Below, piece after piece: positions 8,187 to 17,888 of a DNA stretch of 64,000 bases. Made by a program: the position numbers and the translations under genes. The notes beneath the pieces are model-generated. The model made no database searches, was not told the DNA's origin, and saw nothing but the letters and a program-made list of their open reading frames with translations. This stretch comes from Agarivorans litoreus (GTDB taxonomy: Bacteria > Pseudomonadota > Gammaproteobacteria > Enterobacterales > Celerinatantimonadaceae): contig NZ_BLPI01000001.1 of assembly GCF_019649015.1 (NCBI RefSeq), forward strand, positions 4,211,001 to 4,275,000. Direction: 5' to 3'. Each line of letters starts with the position of its first letter. Positions within the stretch are counted from its first letter, which is position 1.

Positions 8187-9587
8187 ATGTCTGCGAACAA
8201 TTTAAAGGTTGGCGTTCAGTCAATCGGACGTTTTTTGAGTGCGATGGTTATGCCAAATATCGGGGCATTTATCGCGTGGGGTTTGATTACCGCATTATTT
8301 ATCCCAACAGGCTGGTTACCTAACGAGAGTTTGGCCGCCCTAGTTGGACCAATGATCTTGTATTTGCTACCTCTACTGATTGGTTACACCGGCGGTAAAA
8401 TTGTTGGCGGAGATCGCGGAGCTGTTGCCGGTGCCGTGACTACCATGGGTGTTATTGTGGGAACCGACATCCCCATGTTTATGGGTGCGATGATAGTGGG
8501 TCCGCTGGGTGGTCTTGCTATTGCCAAGTTTGATACTTGGGTACATGGCAAAATTAAACCGGGCTTTGAGATGTTGGTAAACAACTTCTCACTTGGGATC
8601 ATCGGTATGATCATGGCAATGGTTGCTTATGTGATTATTGGCCCGGTGGTTTCGGTGCTAACTACCGCGTTAGGCGATGGTGTGGGCTGGATTGTAGACC
8701 GTTCGTTGTTGCCCTTAGTATCGATTATTGTTGAGCCAGCTAAGATCTTGTTCTTGAATAATGCAATTAACCACGGCGTATTTACCCCACTTGGTGCCGA
8801 GCAATCTGCAGAAGTTGGCGCTTCTATTTTCTATCTTATCGAAACTAACCCTGGTCCTGGTTTAGGCATTTTACTTGCCTACATGGTTGTAGGTAAAGGC
8901 ACTGCTCAAAAATCAGCGTATGGTGCATCTATTATCCACTTCTTTGGTGGTATCCACGAAATTTACTTCCCATACATCTTAATGAAACCACGCTTAATCA
9001 TCGCCGTAATCGCTGGTGGTATGGCGGGCGTTGCTTTCAATATGATTACTGGTAATGCCTTAGTAGGTCCACCATCTCCAGGTTCGGTATTTGCCTTAGT
9101 GCTTATGTCTACTGGTGGTATGGGTATCATGCTAACCCTAGGTTCTATTGCTGTTGCAGCAACAACTTCATTCCTCGTTGCATCGGTGATTATTCGTCGA
9201 GACGCATCAGAGACTGATGACTTAGAAGCTGCGCAAGCAGCGGTTGATGCCAACAAAGCAGAATCAAAAGGTCAAATCCCTGCAGGTGCTAGCGCTTCAA
9301 TCGCAGCCGGCGGTGAAGTGAAATCTATTGTTGTTGCTTGTGATGCAGGTATGGGCTCATCAGCCATGGGCGCCACAGTGCTAAGAGGCAAGATTAAAGA
9401 TGCAGGCTTAGATATCAATGTTACCAATTCAGCCATCAACGATTTGCATGAAGCCGACATTGTAATTACTCAACAAGAGTTGTCTGCCAGAGCTAAAGAG
9501 AAGTTACCTAGTGCTCGCCACGTGAGCATAGGAAACTTCATGGATGCAAGCTTCTACGACAAGTTAGTCGCAAGCCTTAAAGCCTGA
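8187..9587 (+). CDS. PTS mannitol-type EIICB permease (CmtA/MtlA-like)
   Basis: A 466-residue membrane permease. Residues about 1-340 are the EIIC domain with hydrophobic spans and the family stretch AMVMPNIGAFIAWG and GGIHEIYFPYILMKP; residues about 380-466 are EIIB with the phospho-cysteine in VVACDAGMGSSAM. There is no fused EIIA, as in E. coli CmtA; the EIIA is encoded just upstream. It transports and phosphorylates a hexitol, most likely mannitol, though the exact polyol cannot be read from sequence. Mannitol is the main storage polyol of brown algae, which fits a marine algal degrader. Confidence 0.9.
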   Translation: MSANNLKVGVQSIGRFLSAMVMPNIGAFIAWGLITALFIPTGWLPNESLAALVGPMILYLLPLLIGYTGGKIVGGDRGAVAGAVTTMGVIVGTDIPMFMGAMIVGPLGGLAIAKFDTWVHGKIKPGFEMLVNNFSLGIIGMIMAMVAYVIIGPVVSVLTTALGDGVGWIVDRSLLPLVSIIVEPAKILFLNNAINHGVFTPLGAEQSAEVGASIFYLIETNPGPGLGILLAYMVVGKGTAQKSAYGASIIHFFGGIHEIYFPYILMKPRLIIAVIAGGMAGVAFNMITGNALVGPPSPGSVFALVLMSTGGMGIMLTLGSIAVAATTSFLVASVIIRRDASETDDLEAAQAAVDANKAESKGQIPAGASASIAAGGEVKSIVVACDAGMGSSAMGATVLRGKIKDAGLDINVTNSAINDLHEADIVITQQELSARAKEKLPSARHVSIGNFMDASFYDKLVASLKA

Positions 9588-9719
9588 GCTTAGTCATTTA
9601 TTAGGTTGCGCCTACAGCACAGCAGCTACGCTGTAGGCCGCATCTATATTAACCATTTACGTCAAATAGCCCAGCCTACGCGGCTCGGTGTTTTGCTAAA
9701 TCAACAAAACGAGATAAGC

Positions 9720-12344
9720 ATGTCCTTTTTTAAAAGTTTATTCGCTTCCAGTGAGAAAGAGACAGAGGTTGCCTCTCAACCAGAATTGGTGCAGTCAGCC
9801 ACTATTGAGCAGCCAGTTGCTGCTAAAAAAGAGCCAGATTCGCTACAGGTGGAAACTAAGCAAATCTTTCTAAATCAAAATTTTAATAGCAAAGAACAAG
9901 TATTGCGTTTTGTGTCTGAACAAATGTTGGCACTAGGTTTAGTAAACGCCGATTACTTTGAGGCTTTGCAAGCAAGAGAAAACAAAGTAAGTACCTATTT
10001 AATTAACGGTGTGGCTATTCCCCATGGCGTTAACGAAGCAAAACCCTTAGTTGCGCAAAGTGGTGTGGTGATTGTGCAAATTCCACAGGGGATTACTTGG
10101 AATGACAACGGCGATAGCGTGAAACTGGTTGTCGGCATTGCCGCTAAAGGCGAAGACCATCTTAGTCTTTTACAAACCCTAACTACGGTTGTAATGGATG
10201 AAACTTTGTCTGCCCAACTAGCTATTACTGAAAATAAGTTCGACATTATTAACGCCTTAGGCGCTGGTGCTTCGGCAGAAGCAGTGGTTGAAGATGATTT
10301 TGCTATTAGCCAAAGTGCTCTTATTGTGGATGAAGCAGGTATGCATGCTCGCCCAGCAAGTTTGCTTAGTGAACAAGCGGCCAGTTTTGCCAATACTCAA
10401 ATTCGCATTCGAAACGGTGAGCAATCTGCTAATGCAAAATCTATGGCTGCATTATTGGCCATGGGCGCAAAATTGGGCGATTCAGTCGTTGTTTCTGCCG
10501 AAGGTGAGCAAGCCGAACAAGCGGTTCAGCTTTTATCAGACATGATTAAAGCGGGCTTAGACAGTGAAGAAGATAACGCTAACGCGGAGTTTAATCCTTT
10601 AGCAGGCTTGCCGGCTTTAGCTAATGCTACGGGTGATGCGGTGTTGCAGGGGATGGCAGCCTCTACGGGTATTGCCGCTGCACCTATATTCGTACTGCGT
10701 GCTTCAAACATTAATGTTGAGCAGCAGGGCAGTGGCCAAAGTAATGAAAAGCAAGCACTGCAAGAAGCGCTAAGCAAAGCCGCTGAACAAAGCGACGAGT
10801 TACATAACAAGCTGTTAGAAAAAGCCCCACAAGAGGCCGCTATTTTAAAAGCGCAAAAGCAGCTACTAAGCGACGAAACGATAAATCAAGAATGCTTGCA
10901 ATACATAGAGCAAGGCAACAGCGCAGCTTGGTCTTGGCAACAAGCCTTAACGTCACAAATTGATGCTTTATCTAAAGTTGAAGACGAGCGACTAAAGGCA
11001 CGCATAGCCGATCTAAATGATGTAAGCCAGCGTGTTATCGCCATTCTTACCTCAGCTGAAACACTCAGTTTCCCTGATGAAGAATTCATTTTGTTGGCAA
11101 AAGATCTTTCTCCTTCGCAAACTGCTGGCTTAGAAGGCAAAGCGGTAAAAGCCATTGCTACCGAATTAGGTGGACCTAACAGTCATATGGCAATTCTTGC
11201 ACGAGGCTTGGGTATTCCTGCAGTGGTTGGTGTTGGCGCTGGCAAGTTGTGCGAAGTGGCAGACCAACAAATGGCAGTGGTCGATCCGCAAAGCGCTAGC
11301 GTAGTGATTAACCCAAGTCACGAAACACTAGAGCAAGCAAGCCAAAACATCGATACCTGGTTACAAATGCGTTTAGCCGAAGCAGAGCATCAACATGAAC
11401 CTGCTGTAACTAAAGATGGTCGCCATATTGAAGTAGTTTGTAACATTGCTAAACCTAAAGATGCACCAAGTATCTTGGAAAATGGCGGAGAAGGCGCAGG
11501 CTTACTTAGAACCGAGTTTTTGTTTGAAGCTTCAAGCGAAGAACCTTCCATTGAGCAACAGATAGACGCACTTAAAAGCATCGCAAAAGAGCTTGGCGAT
11601 CGTCAACTTGTTGTAAGAACCGCGGATATTGGTGGTGACAAACCGGTGTCGTGGATGGATATGCCGCACGAAGATAACCCGTTTTTAGGGGTTCGTGGCG
11701 TACGTTTATCGTTTAAACACCAAGACATGTTTGAACGTCAACTAGAAGCCATCTATCGCACAGCAATTTGGCAAGTAGAGCAATTTGGTAAATCAGGGAT
11801 CCACATTATGTTCCCAATGATCGCCAAAATGTCTGAATGGACCAAAGCCAAAGAAATGGCCGATAAAATTCGTGTGTCACTTAATGCACCTGAACTGCCC
11901 TTAGGCATTATGGTTGAAGTGCCATCTGCCGCTTTAGTGGCCGACACCTTAGCTAAACATGTCGATTTCTTCTCTATCGGTTCTAACGATTTAACCCAAT
12001 ACACCTTAGCGATGGACAGACTAAACCCAGAGTTGTGCTGTGAAGCTGACAGCTACCATCCAGGTTTGTTGAGGTTAATTTCTATGACCGTTAAAGCAGC
12101 CACTGCCAACGGTAAGTGGGTAGGCGTGTGCGGCAACATGGCTGCCGACCCTAACATAGCTTGTTTATTAGTGGGAATGGGGGTTCAAGAGCTGTCGGTA
12201 AGCCCCGCCAATGTTCCAGCAGTAAAAAACATCATTCGTTCGGTGTCTTACAGCAAGTTGCAGGCTAAAGCAGAAAAAGCCCTACAAATGTGTAGCTCCG
12301 AAGCCGTCATGGCGATGTACAAAAACCATGATGATCTTATTTAG
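9720..12344 (+). CDS. PTS multiphosphoryl transfer protein: EIIA-HPr-EI fusion
   Basis: An 874-residue fusion. EIIA type-2 comes first (phospho-His in GVAIPHG near residue 102), then HPr (EAGMHARPAS, His near 209), then a full enzyme I with the active histidine in GGPNSHMAI near 489 and a C-terminal PEP-binding barrel (PMIAKMSEW, GSNDLTQYTLA, CGNMAAD). The start at 9720 gives the natural beginning MSFFKSLF; the frame is open upstream but the extra 38 residues look non-coding. With its own EI and HPr the operon can phosphorylate its sugar without the housekeeping PTS. It resembles FruB/FPr-type proteins but with complete EI. Confidence 0.92.
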   Translation: MSFFKSLFASSEKETEVASQPELVQSATIEQPVAAKKEPDSLQVETKQIFLNQNFNSKEQVLRFVSEQMLALGLVNADYFEALQARENKVSTYLINGVAIPHGVNEAKPLVAQSGVVIVQIPQGITWNDNGDSVKLVVGIAAKGEDHLSLLQTLTTVVMDETLSAQLAITENKFDIINALGAGASAEAVVEDDFAISQSALIVDEAGMHARPASLLSEQAASFANTQIRIRNGEQSANAKSMAALLAMGAKLGDSVVVSAEGEQAEQAVQLLSDMIKAGLDSEEDNANAEFNPLAGLPALANATGDAVLQGMAASTGIAAAPIFVLRASNINVEQQGSGQSNEKQALQEALSKAAEQSDELHNKLLEKAPQEAAILKAQKQLLSDETINQECLQYIEQGNSAAWSWQQALTSQIDALSKVEDERLKARIADLNDVSQRVIAILTSAETLSFPDEEFILLAKDLSPSQTAGLEGKAVKAIATELGGPNSHMAILARGLGIPAVVGVGAGKLCEVADQQMAVVDPQSASVVINPSHETLEQASQNIDTWLQMRLAEAEHQHEPAVTKDGRHIEVVCNIAKPKDAPSILENGGEGAGLLRTEFLFEASSEEPSIEQQIDALKSIAKELGDRQLVVRTADIGGDKPVSWMDMPHEDNPFLGVRGVRLSFKHQDMFERQLEAIYRTAIWQVEQFGKSGIHIMFPMIAKMSEWTKAKEMADKIRVSLNAPELPLGIMVEVPSAALVADTLAKHVDFFSIGSNDLTQYTLAMDRLNPELCCEADSYHPGLLRLISMTVKAATANGKWVGVCGNMAADPNIACLLVGMGVQELSVSPANVPAVKNIIRSVSYSKLQAKAEKALQMCSSEAVMAMYKNHDDLI

Positions 12345-12376
12345 TAGAAAACAGAATATAAAGAGTAGGTATCAAG

Positions 12377-14107
12377 ATGACTAGTCAATACGAAAAATAT
12401 CAACAACTAGACCAAGCAACACCAAATACCACCAGCACTTGGAACATGTACGGCGCCGGTGTGGAAAACATTGGTAAAGATAATCAACCAGAACTATTCA
12501 ATGTACCTGAACCAGCAGATAACCAACTGCTAGTGCGAGTTGACGCAGTAGGCCTGTGCTTTTCTGATGTTAAGTTAATTAACCAAGGTAGCTCGCACCC
12601 TAAACTGTACAACCGAGATTTACGCAAAGAACCAACGCGTTTGGGCCATGAAGCCACTCTCACGGTAGTTAAAGTGGGCGAAGGCCTTAGTGGTGAATAC
12701 AAAGTGGGTGAGCGTTATGCGATGCAGCCAGATATTTACCAAAATGGTAAGAGTACCGCATACGGCTACACGGTTCCTGGCGGCTTAACTCAATATCACT
12801 TAATTGGGCCCGAAGTATTAGAAACTGATACCGGTTCATGTTTGCTTAAAGTGTCTGATGAACTAGGTTTCGCTGAAGCAGCCTTACTTGAGCCTTGGGG
12901 ATGTGTTTGGGCGTCATATACCCAGCGTCGTCGCTTAGAGCCAAAACAAGGCGGTGTAATGTGGATTACTGGTCAAGCTGATGACCAAACAGCTTATGGT
13001 TTTTCTAAAGGCTTAGAAGCACCTGCTACTGTTATTCTTAGCAACGTACCGGAAGCTTTTCGTCTTTTGGTAGAAAGCAAAGCTAAAAATGTGTTGATCC
13101 GTAACGACATTAACGCGAGTAACTTAGAGCAAGCAGTGGCTGAGTTTACCGATGGCGTGGGCTTTGATGACATTGTGGTTCTAGCGCCACAATCAGCCGA
13201 CGAACTGACAAGTATTGCAAAATATGTTGCTCGTCGCGGTACTATGAATATGGTGGGTAAGAAACCAGTAGATGGTTTAGTCAATGCCGATGTTGGCCGT
13301 TTACATTACGACTACGTTGCCTTTATTGGTAATAGTGGTGTAGATGTAGCCGACTCCTACGGTGAGCAGCGCAACCGCTGTGATTTAAGAAAAGATGGCT
13401 TTGCAGTTTTTGTTGGTGCCGGTGGTCCAATGGGGCAAATGCATGTTCAGCGCGCAATTGAGCTTAAAGACGGTCCTCGTCAAGTGGTTGTGACCGACAT
13501 CAATGACCAGCGTTTAGCTGAAATTGAAGCGCGTTTTGCTAGTTTAACTGAAAGCAACAACTGTGAATTGGTGACTTACAACCCAATTAACAACCCAGTA
13601 AGCCTGCCAGAATTTGTAGAGACTCATAGTAAAGGCAAGTTAGCCGACGACGTCGTGGTGTGTGTACCAAATGCCGATATCATGGCCGAGTCTGCAACCT
13701 TTATGAAAGATGACGGCATGTTGGTATTGTTTGCTGGTGTTCCTAATGGCACCTTGGCACCGGTAGACTTTAGTTCTGTTTACCTTAGTAATGCCCAATA
13801 CACAGGAACGTCAGGCTTAACTATTGAAGACCAAACAGTAGTGATGGATAACACCGTAGCAGGTAACATTGCTCCAGCCATTTGTGTTGCGGCTATTGGC
13901 GGTATGAATGTGGCTAAAGATGGTATTGAAGCGATGATTGATGCTAAGTACCCAGGTAAAATCCTGATCTTCCCACAACTAGAAGATTTACCGCTATTAG
14001 GTTTAGATGAACTAGCTGAACAGTTACCTACTGTGGCAAACGCCTTAGGTAAAGGTAACACCTGGAACATTGCAGCCGAAAAAGCCTTGTTCGAAGCTTA
14101 CTTATAA
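12377..14107 (+). CDS. Large zinc-type medium-chain dehydrogenase with two Rossmann-like units
   Basis: A 576-residue MDR protein, far longer than the usual 340-410. Residues 45-180 form the GroES-like catalytic domain with zinc-ligand candidates C61 (GLCFSD), H91-E92 (GHE) and E172/C176 (EPWGC). Two nucleotide-binding-like units follow: a degenerate one at about 195-300 without a glycine motif, and a second at about 343-500 with GAGGPMG. By context it should oxidise the hexitol phosphate made by the PTS to a ketose phosphate, like sorbose-1-phosphate reductase or mannitol/sorbitol-phosphate dehydrogenases. Substrate and direction are inferred. Confidence 0.82.
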   Translation: MTSQYEKYQQLDQATPNTTSTWNMYGAGVENIGKDNQPELFNVPEPADNQLLVRVDAVGLCFSDVKLINQGSSHPKLYNRDLRKEPTRLGHEATLTVVKVGEGLSGEYKVGERYAMQPDIYQNGKSTAYGYTVPGGLTQYHLIGPEVLETDTGSCLLKVSDELGFAEAALLEPWGCVWASYTQRRRLEPKQGGVMWITGQADDQTAYGFSKGLEAPATVILSNVPEAFRLLVESKAKNVLIRNDINASNLEQAVAEFTDGVGFDDIVVLAPQSADELTSIAKYVARRGTMNMVGKKPVDGLVNADVGRLHYDYVAFIGNSGVDVADSYGEQRNRCDLRKDGFAVFVGAGGPMGQMHVQRAIELKDGPRQVVVTDINDQRLAEIEARFASLTESNNCELVTYNPINNPVSLPEFVETHSKGKLADDVVVCVPNADIMAESATFMKDDGMLVLFAGVPNGTLAPVDFSSVYLSNAQYTGTSGLTIEDQTVVMDNTVAGNIAPAICVAAIGGMNVAKDGIEAMIDAKYPGKILIFPQLEDLPLLGLDELAEQLPTVANALGKGNTWNIAAEKALFEAYL

Positions 14108-14116
14108 GGAATGCCA

Positions 14117-15034
14117 ATGATTTACACATTAACACTAAATCCAGCTGCTGATTTAGAGCTGCAAATAGATGAGTTTGCTTTTGATAGTGTAAGTCGTGCC
14201 AATCAATCACGCCTAGATTGCGGTGGAAAGGGCTTTAATGTATCTCGGATGCTTAAAAACCTTGGTGTAACAAGCACCGCAATGGGTTTTATTGGTGGCT
14301 TTACTGGTCAACGCCTAGCAAGCGAATTGAGTAAAATGGACATTAAATGCCAATTTACTCAAATAGCAGGCGAAACCCGCACCAACGTTACCGTTGTGGA
14401 AGCGGGGAATAAGCGACATATTAAGGTGAATGAAGCGGGACCAGAAGTTAGCCCAGAAGAGCTAAAAAGCTTAGTCGACCAAGTTAAACAAAACCTCCAC
14501 GCTGGTGACTGGTGGGTATTGGGTGGCAGTTTACCTAAGGGCGTAAGAGCAAACTTTTATGCAGAGCTTATTACACTGATTGAAAATGCTGGCGCACACG
14601 CGGTATTAGATACCAGTGGAGAGGCTCTGCGAGAAGGGATATTGGCTCAGCCAAGCTTAGTTAAACCTAACCTTGATGAAGCTCAAGAGCTATTGGGTTT
14701 AAGTAGCGAGGAGTTAAAACAAACTCAGGGCTGGACCCAAGCTTTACTCGCCATGGGACCGAAGAACTTAGTGGTGTCTCTAGGTAAAAAAGGTGCGTTA
14801 ATGGCGAATGAACAGCAATGCGCCGAGTTTACCAGCCCGAGTATTGTTGAAGCTAACCCCATTGGTGCCGGAGACTCCATGGTGGCCGGGTTGGTTTGGC
14901 GCCTAAGTTTAGGCGAATCATTAGCTCAGGCTTTACCTTATGGCTTGGCCTGTGGTGCTGCATCTGCTAGTCGACAGGGCACTGATTTAGGTTCACTTGA
15001 TCAAGTAGAGCAACTTAGAAAAGAAATAAACTAA
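14117..15034 (+). CDS. PfkB-family hexose-phosphate kinase (1-phosphofructokinase-like)
   Basis: A 305-residue PfkB kinase. It begins IYTLTLNPAADLEL, has the N-terminal GGKGFNVSRML motif, and the C-terminal signature PIGAGDSMVAG whose Asp is the catalytic base. The ATG at 14117 is preferred over 14111 because AAGGA then has normal spacing. FruK (fructose-1-phosphate kinase) and LacC (tagatose-6-phosphate kinase) are the closest families. As last gene of the PTS operon it would commit the ketose phosphate to a bisphosphate for aldolase cleavage. Confidence 0.88.
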   Translation: MIYTLTLNPAADLELQIDEFAFDSVSRANQSRLDCGGKGFNVSRMLKNLGVTSTAMGFIGGFTGQRLASELSKMDIKCQFTQIAGETRTNVTVVEAGNKRHIKVNEAGPEVSPEELKSLVDQVKQNLHAGDWWVLGGSLPKGVRANFYAELITLIENAGAHAVLDTSGEALREGILAQPSLVKPNLDEAQELLGLSSEELKQTQGWTQALLAMGPKNLVVSLGKKGALMANEQQCAEFTSPSIVEANPIGAGDSMVAGLVWRLSLGESLAQALPYGLACGAASASRQGTDLGSLDQVEQLRKEIN

Positions 15035-15051
15035 GTGTTAGAAACTGCAGC

Positions 15052-15082
15052 AAAAAGGCTTATCGAATGATAAGCCTTTTTT
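15052..15082 (+). terminator. Terminator of the PTS operon
   Basis: A-run, stem AGGCTTATC with matching GATAAGCCT around a short AAT loop, then a run of T. It separates the PTS operon from the nif control region. Confidence 0.92.
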
Positions 15083-15250
15083 GTTTCTTGGGCCTAGCTA
15101 AGTAATAAAAGGCAATCGTGTTATCTATTGTTAGCAGCAACAATGCCATTACTGTTGCTTACGCTTACCCATCGAACCCGACTTCTTTCCTATTTTAGAT
15201 TTTCTAAACAGATTAGCAGAGATCTCTCTAGCTACCCTAAAACGTCTAGT

Positions 15251-15263
15251 TGTATTTACGACA
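15251..15263 (+). promoter_or_regulatory. Shortened NifA-type site upstream of nifH (TGT-N7-ACA)
   Basis: TTGT and ACAA half-sites flank only seven bases instead of the ten of the NifA consensus. The sequence TTACGACAA is shared with the canonical site before nifE, so this looks like the same element shortened by three bases. It is about 115 bp upstream of the -24 element, a normal activator position. Function is uncertain. Confidence 0.4.
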
Positions 15264-15369
15264 AAGCCTACATTTGCGGCCTAAATTGTTTGTCTTGTGT
15301 ACTCAATAATTTGCCGATAACTATCAATAAATACAATAAATACAATGACTTATCTTGTTTCATGGAGTT

Positions 15370-15385
15370 TGGAACGGTTCTGGCA
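15370..15385 (+). promoter_or_regulatory. Sigma-54 promoter of nifHDK
   Basis: TGGAACGGTTCTGGCA: GG at 15371-15372 and GC at 15383-15384 with the required ten bases between, and a good match to TGGCACG-N4-TTGCA. The start of nifH is 47 bases downstream of the GC, giving a leader of about 36 bases. An 8-bp inverted repeat (AACGGTTC at 15373-15380, GAACCGTT at 15399-15406) overlaps it. The rest of the 397-base gap after the PTS operon holds no supported gene. Confidence 0.8.
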
Positions 15386-15389
15386 ATAG

Positions 15390-16310
<921 letters not shown>

Positions 16311-16352
16311 TCACTCATCTCAGTGAGTAAATTGATGCTATAGGAGGCAGCA

Positions 16353-17798
16353 ATGTCAGATAAAAAAGCAGAGACTCAAGCACTGATTGATGAAGTGTTA
16401 GAAGTCTATCCAGAAAAAGCCAAAAAAGATCGCCAAAAACACCTAGGTGCAAACGACAGCGAAGGTGGTAGTTGTATTACTGCTAACCGTAAGTCACTTC
16501 CTGGTGTTATGACTGCCCGCGGTTGTGCCTACGCAGGTTCAAAAGGGGTAGTGTGGGGGCCAATTAAAGATATGGTGCATATCTCTCATGGTCCTGTGGG
16601 TTGTGGTCAATACTCGCGCGCTGGTCGTCGTAACTATTACACCGGTTATACCGGAGTAAATAGCTTTGGCACCATGAACTTCACCTCTGATTTCCAAGAG
16701 CGTGACATTGTGTTTGGTGGCGATAAAAAGCTAGCAACCATGGTAGACGAAATTGAGATGTTATTCCCCTTGGCTAAAGGGATCTCGATTCAATCTGAAT
16801 GTCCAGTAGGGCTAATTGGTGATGACATCGAAGCAGTGGCTAAAACCAAAGGTGCCGAGATTGGCAAAACCATTGTTCCAGTTCGTTGTGAAGGTTTCCG
16901 CGGCGTGAGTCAGTCGCTTGGTCACCACATTGCTAACGATACTCTACGTGATTACGTATTGGATAAATCAGAAGACAAAGAAGTCGCTACTAGCGATTAC
17001 GATGTAGCCATTATTGGTGATTACAACATCGGTGGTGACGCCTGGTCTTCGCGTATTCTGTTAGAAGAAATTGGTCTTAGAGTGGTGGCGCAGTGGTCTG
17101 GTGACGGTACTTTACCAGAGCTAGAGAATACGCCAAAAGTGAAAATGAACCTAGTGCACTGTTACCGTTCAATGAACTACATCTGTCGTCATATGGAAGA
17201 GAAATATGGCATCCCTTGGATGGAGTACAACTTGTTCGGTCCTACCAAGTGTGAAGAATCATTACGCGCTATCGCCGCTAAATTTGACGAGAAAATTCAA
17301 GCTAAGGCTGAAGAAGTTATCGCCAAATATAAAGAACAGTGGCAAGCAGTGGTGGATAAGTATCGCCCTCGTTTAGAAGGCAAGAAAGTGATGCTTTATG
17401 TAGGTGGTTTGCGTCCTCGCCATGTAATTGGTGCCTATGAAGACTTAGGTATGGAAATTGTTGGTGCTGGTTATGAGTTTGGCCATAACGATGACTACAG
17501 CAAAACTGTACCAGAAGTGAAAGACGCCACGTTAATTTACGATGACGTAACGGGTTACGAGCTAGAAGCTTTTGCCGACAAACTCAAGCCTGATTTGATA
17601 GGTGCGGGTGTTAAAGAGAAGTACATATTCCAAAAAATGGGTATTCCTTTCCGTCAAATGCACAGCTGGGATTACTCAGGTCCGTACCACGGTTTTGATG
17701 GCTTCGCTATCTTTGCCCGCGACATGGACATGACCTTAAACAACCCTTGTTGGGACAAGTTAACGCCACCATGGAAGAGTGCCAAAGCAGCCGCTTAA
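16353..17798 (+). CDS. nifD: Nitrogenase MoFe protein alpha chain
   Basis: A 481-residue alpha subunit. P-cluster cysteines are visible as C58 (RGCAYAG), C84 (GPVGCG) and C150 ([11 protein letters not shown]). FeMo-co ligands are C270 ([10 protein letters not shown]) and the His of [13 protein letters not shown] near residue 437. The length and these motifs mark the molybdenum enzyme rather than VnfD or AnfD. It forms the alpha2-beta2 tetramer with NifK. GGAGG lies just before the ATG, and a short hairpin (CACTCA/TGAGT) lies in the nifH-nifD gap. Confidence 0.99.
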   Translation: MSDKKAETQALIDEVLEVYPEKAKKDRQKHLGANDSEGGSCITANRKSLPGVMTARGCAYAGSKGVVWGPIKDMVHISHGPVGCGQYSRAGRRNYYTGYTGVNSFGTMNFTSDFQERDIVFGGDKKLATMVDEIEMLFPLAKGISIQSECPVGLIGDDIEAVAKTKGAEIGKTIVPVRCEGFRGVSQSLGHHIANDTLRDYVLDKSEDKEVATSDYDVAIIGDYNIGGDAWSSRILLEEIGLRVVAQWSGDGTLPELENTPKVKMNLVHCYRSMNYICRHMEEKYGIPWMEYNLFGPTKCEESLRAIAAKFDEKIQAKAEEVIAKYKEQWQAVVDKYRPRLEGKKVMLYVGGLRPRHVIGAYEDLGMEIVGAGYEFGHNDDYSKTVPEVKDATLIYDDVTGYELEAFADKLKPDLIGAGVKEKYIFQKMGIPFRQMHSWDYSGPYHGFDGFAIFARDMDMTLNNPCWDKLTPPWKSAKAAA

Positions 17799-17888
17799 GT
17801 ACTAGCAAGATCAGGAAGAGTGCATTAGCGCTTAAAAAATTAACTCAATTCGTAGTTCACAGATGAGTGGCGCGAAAGGAGAGATACA

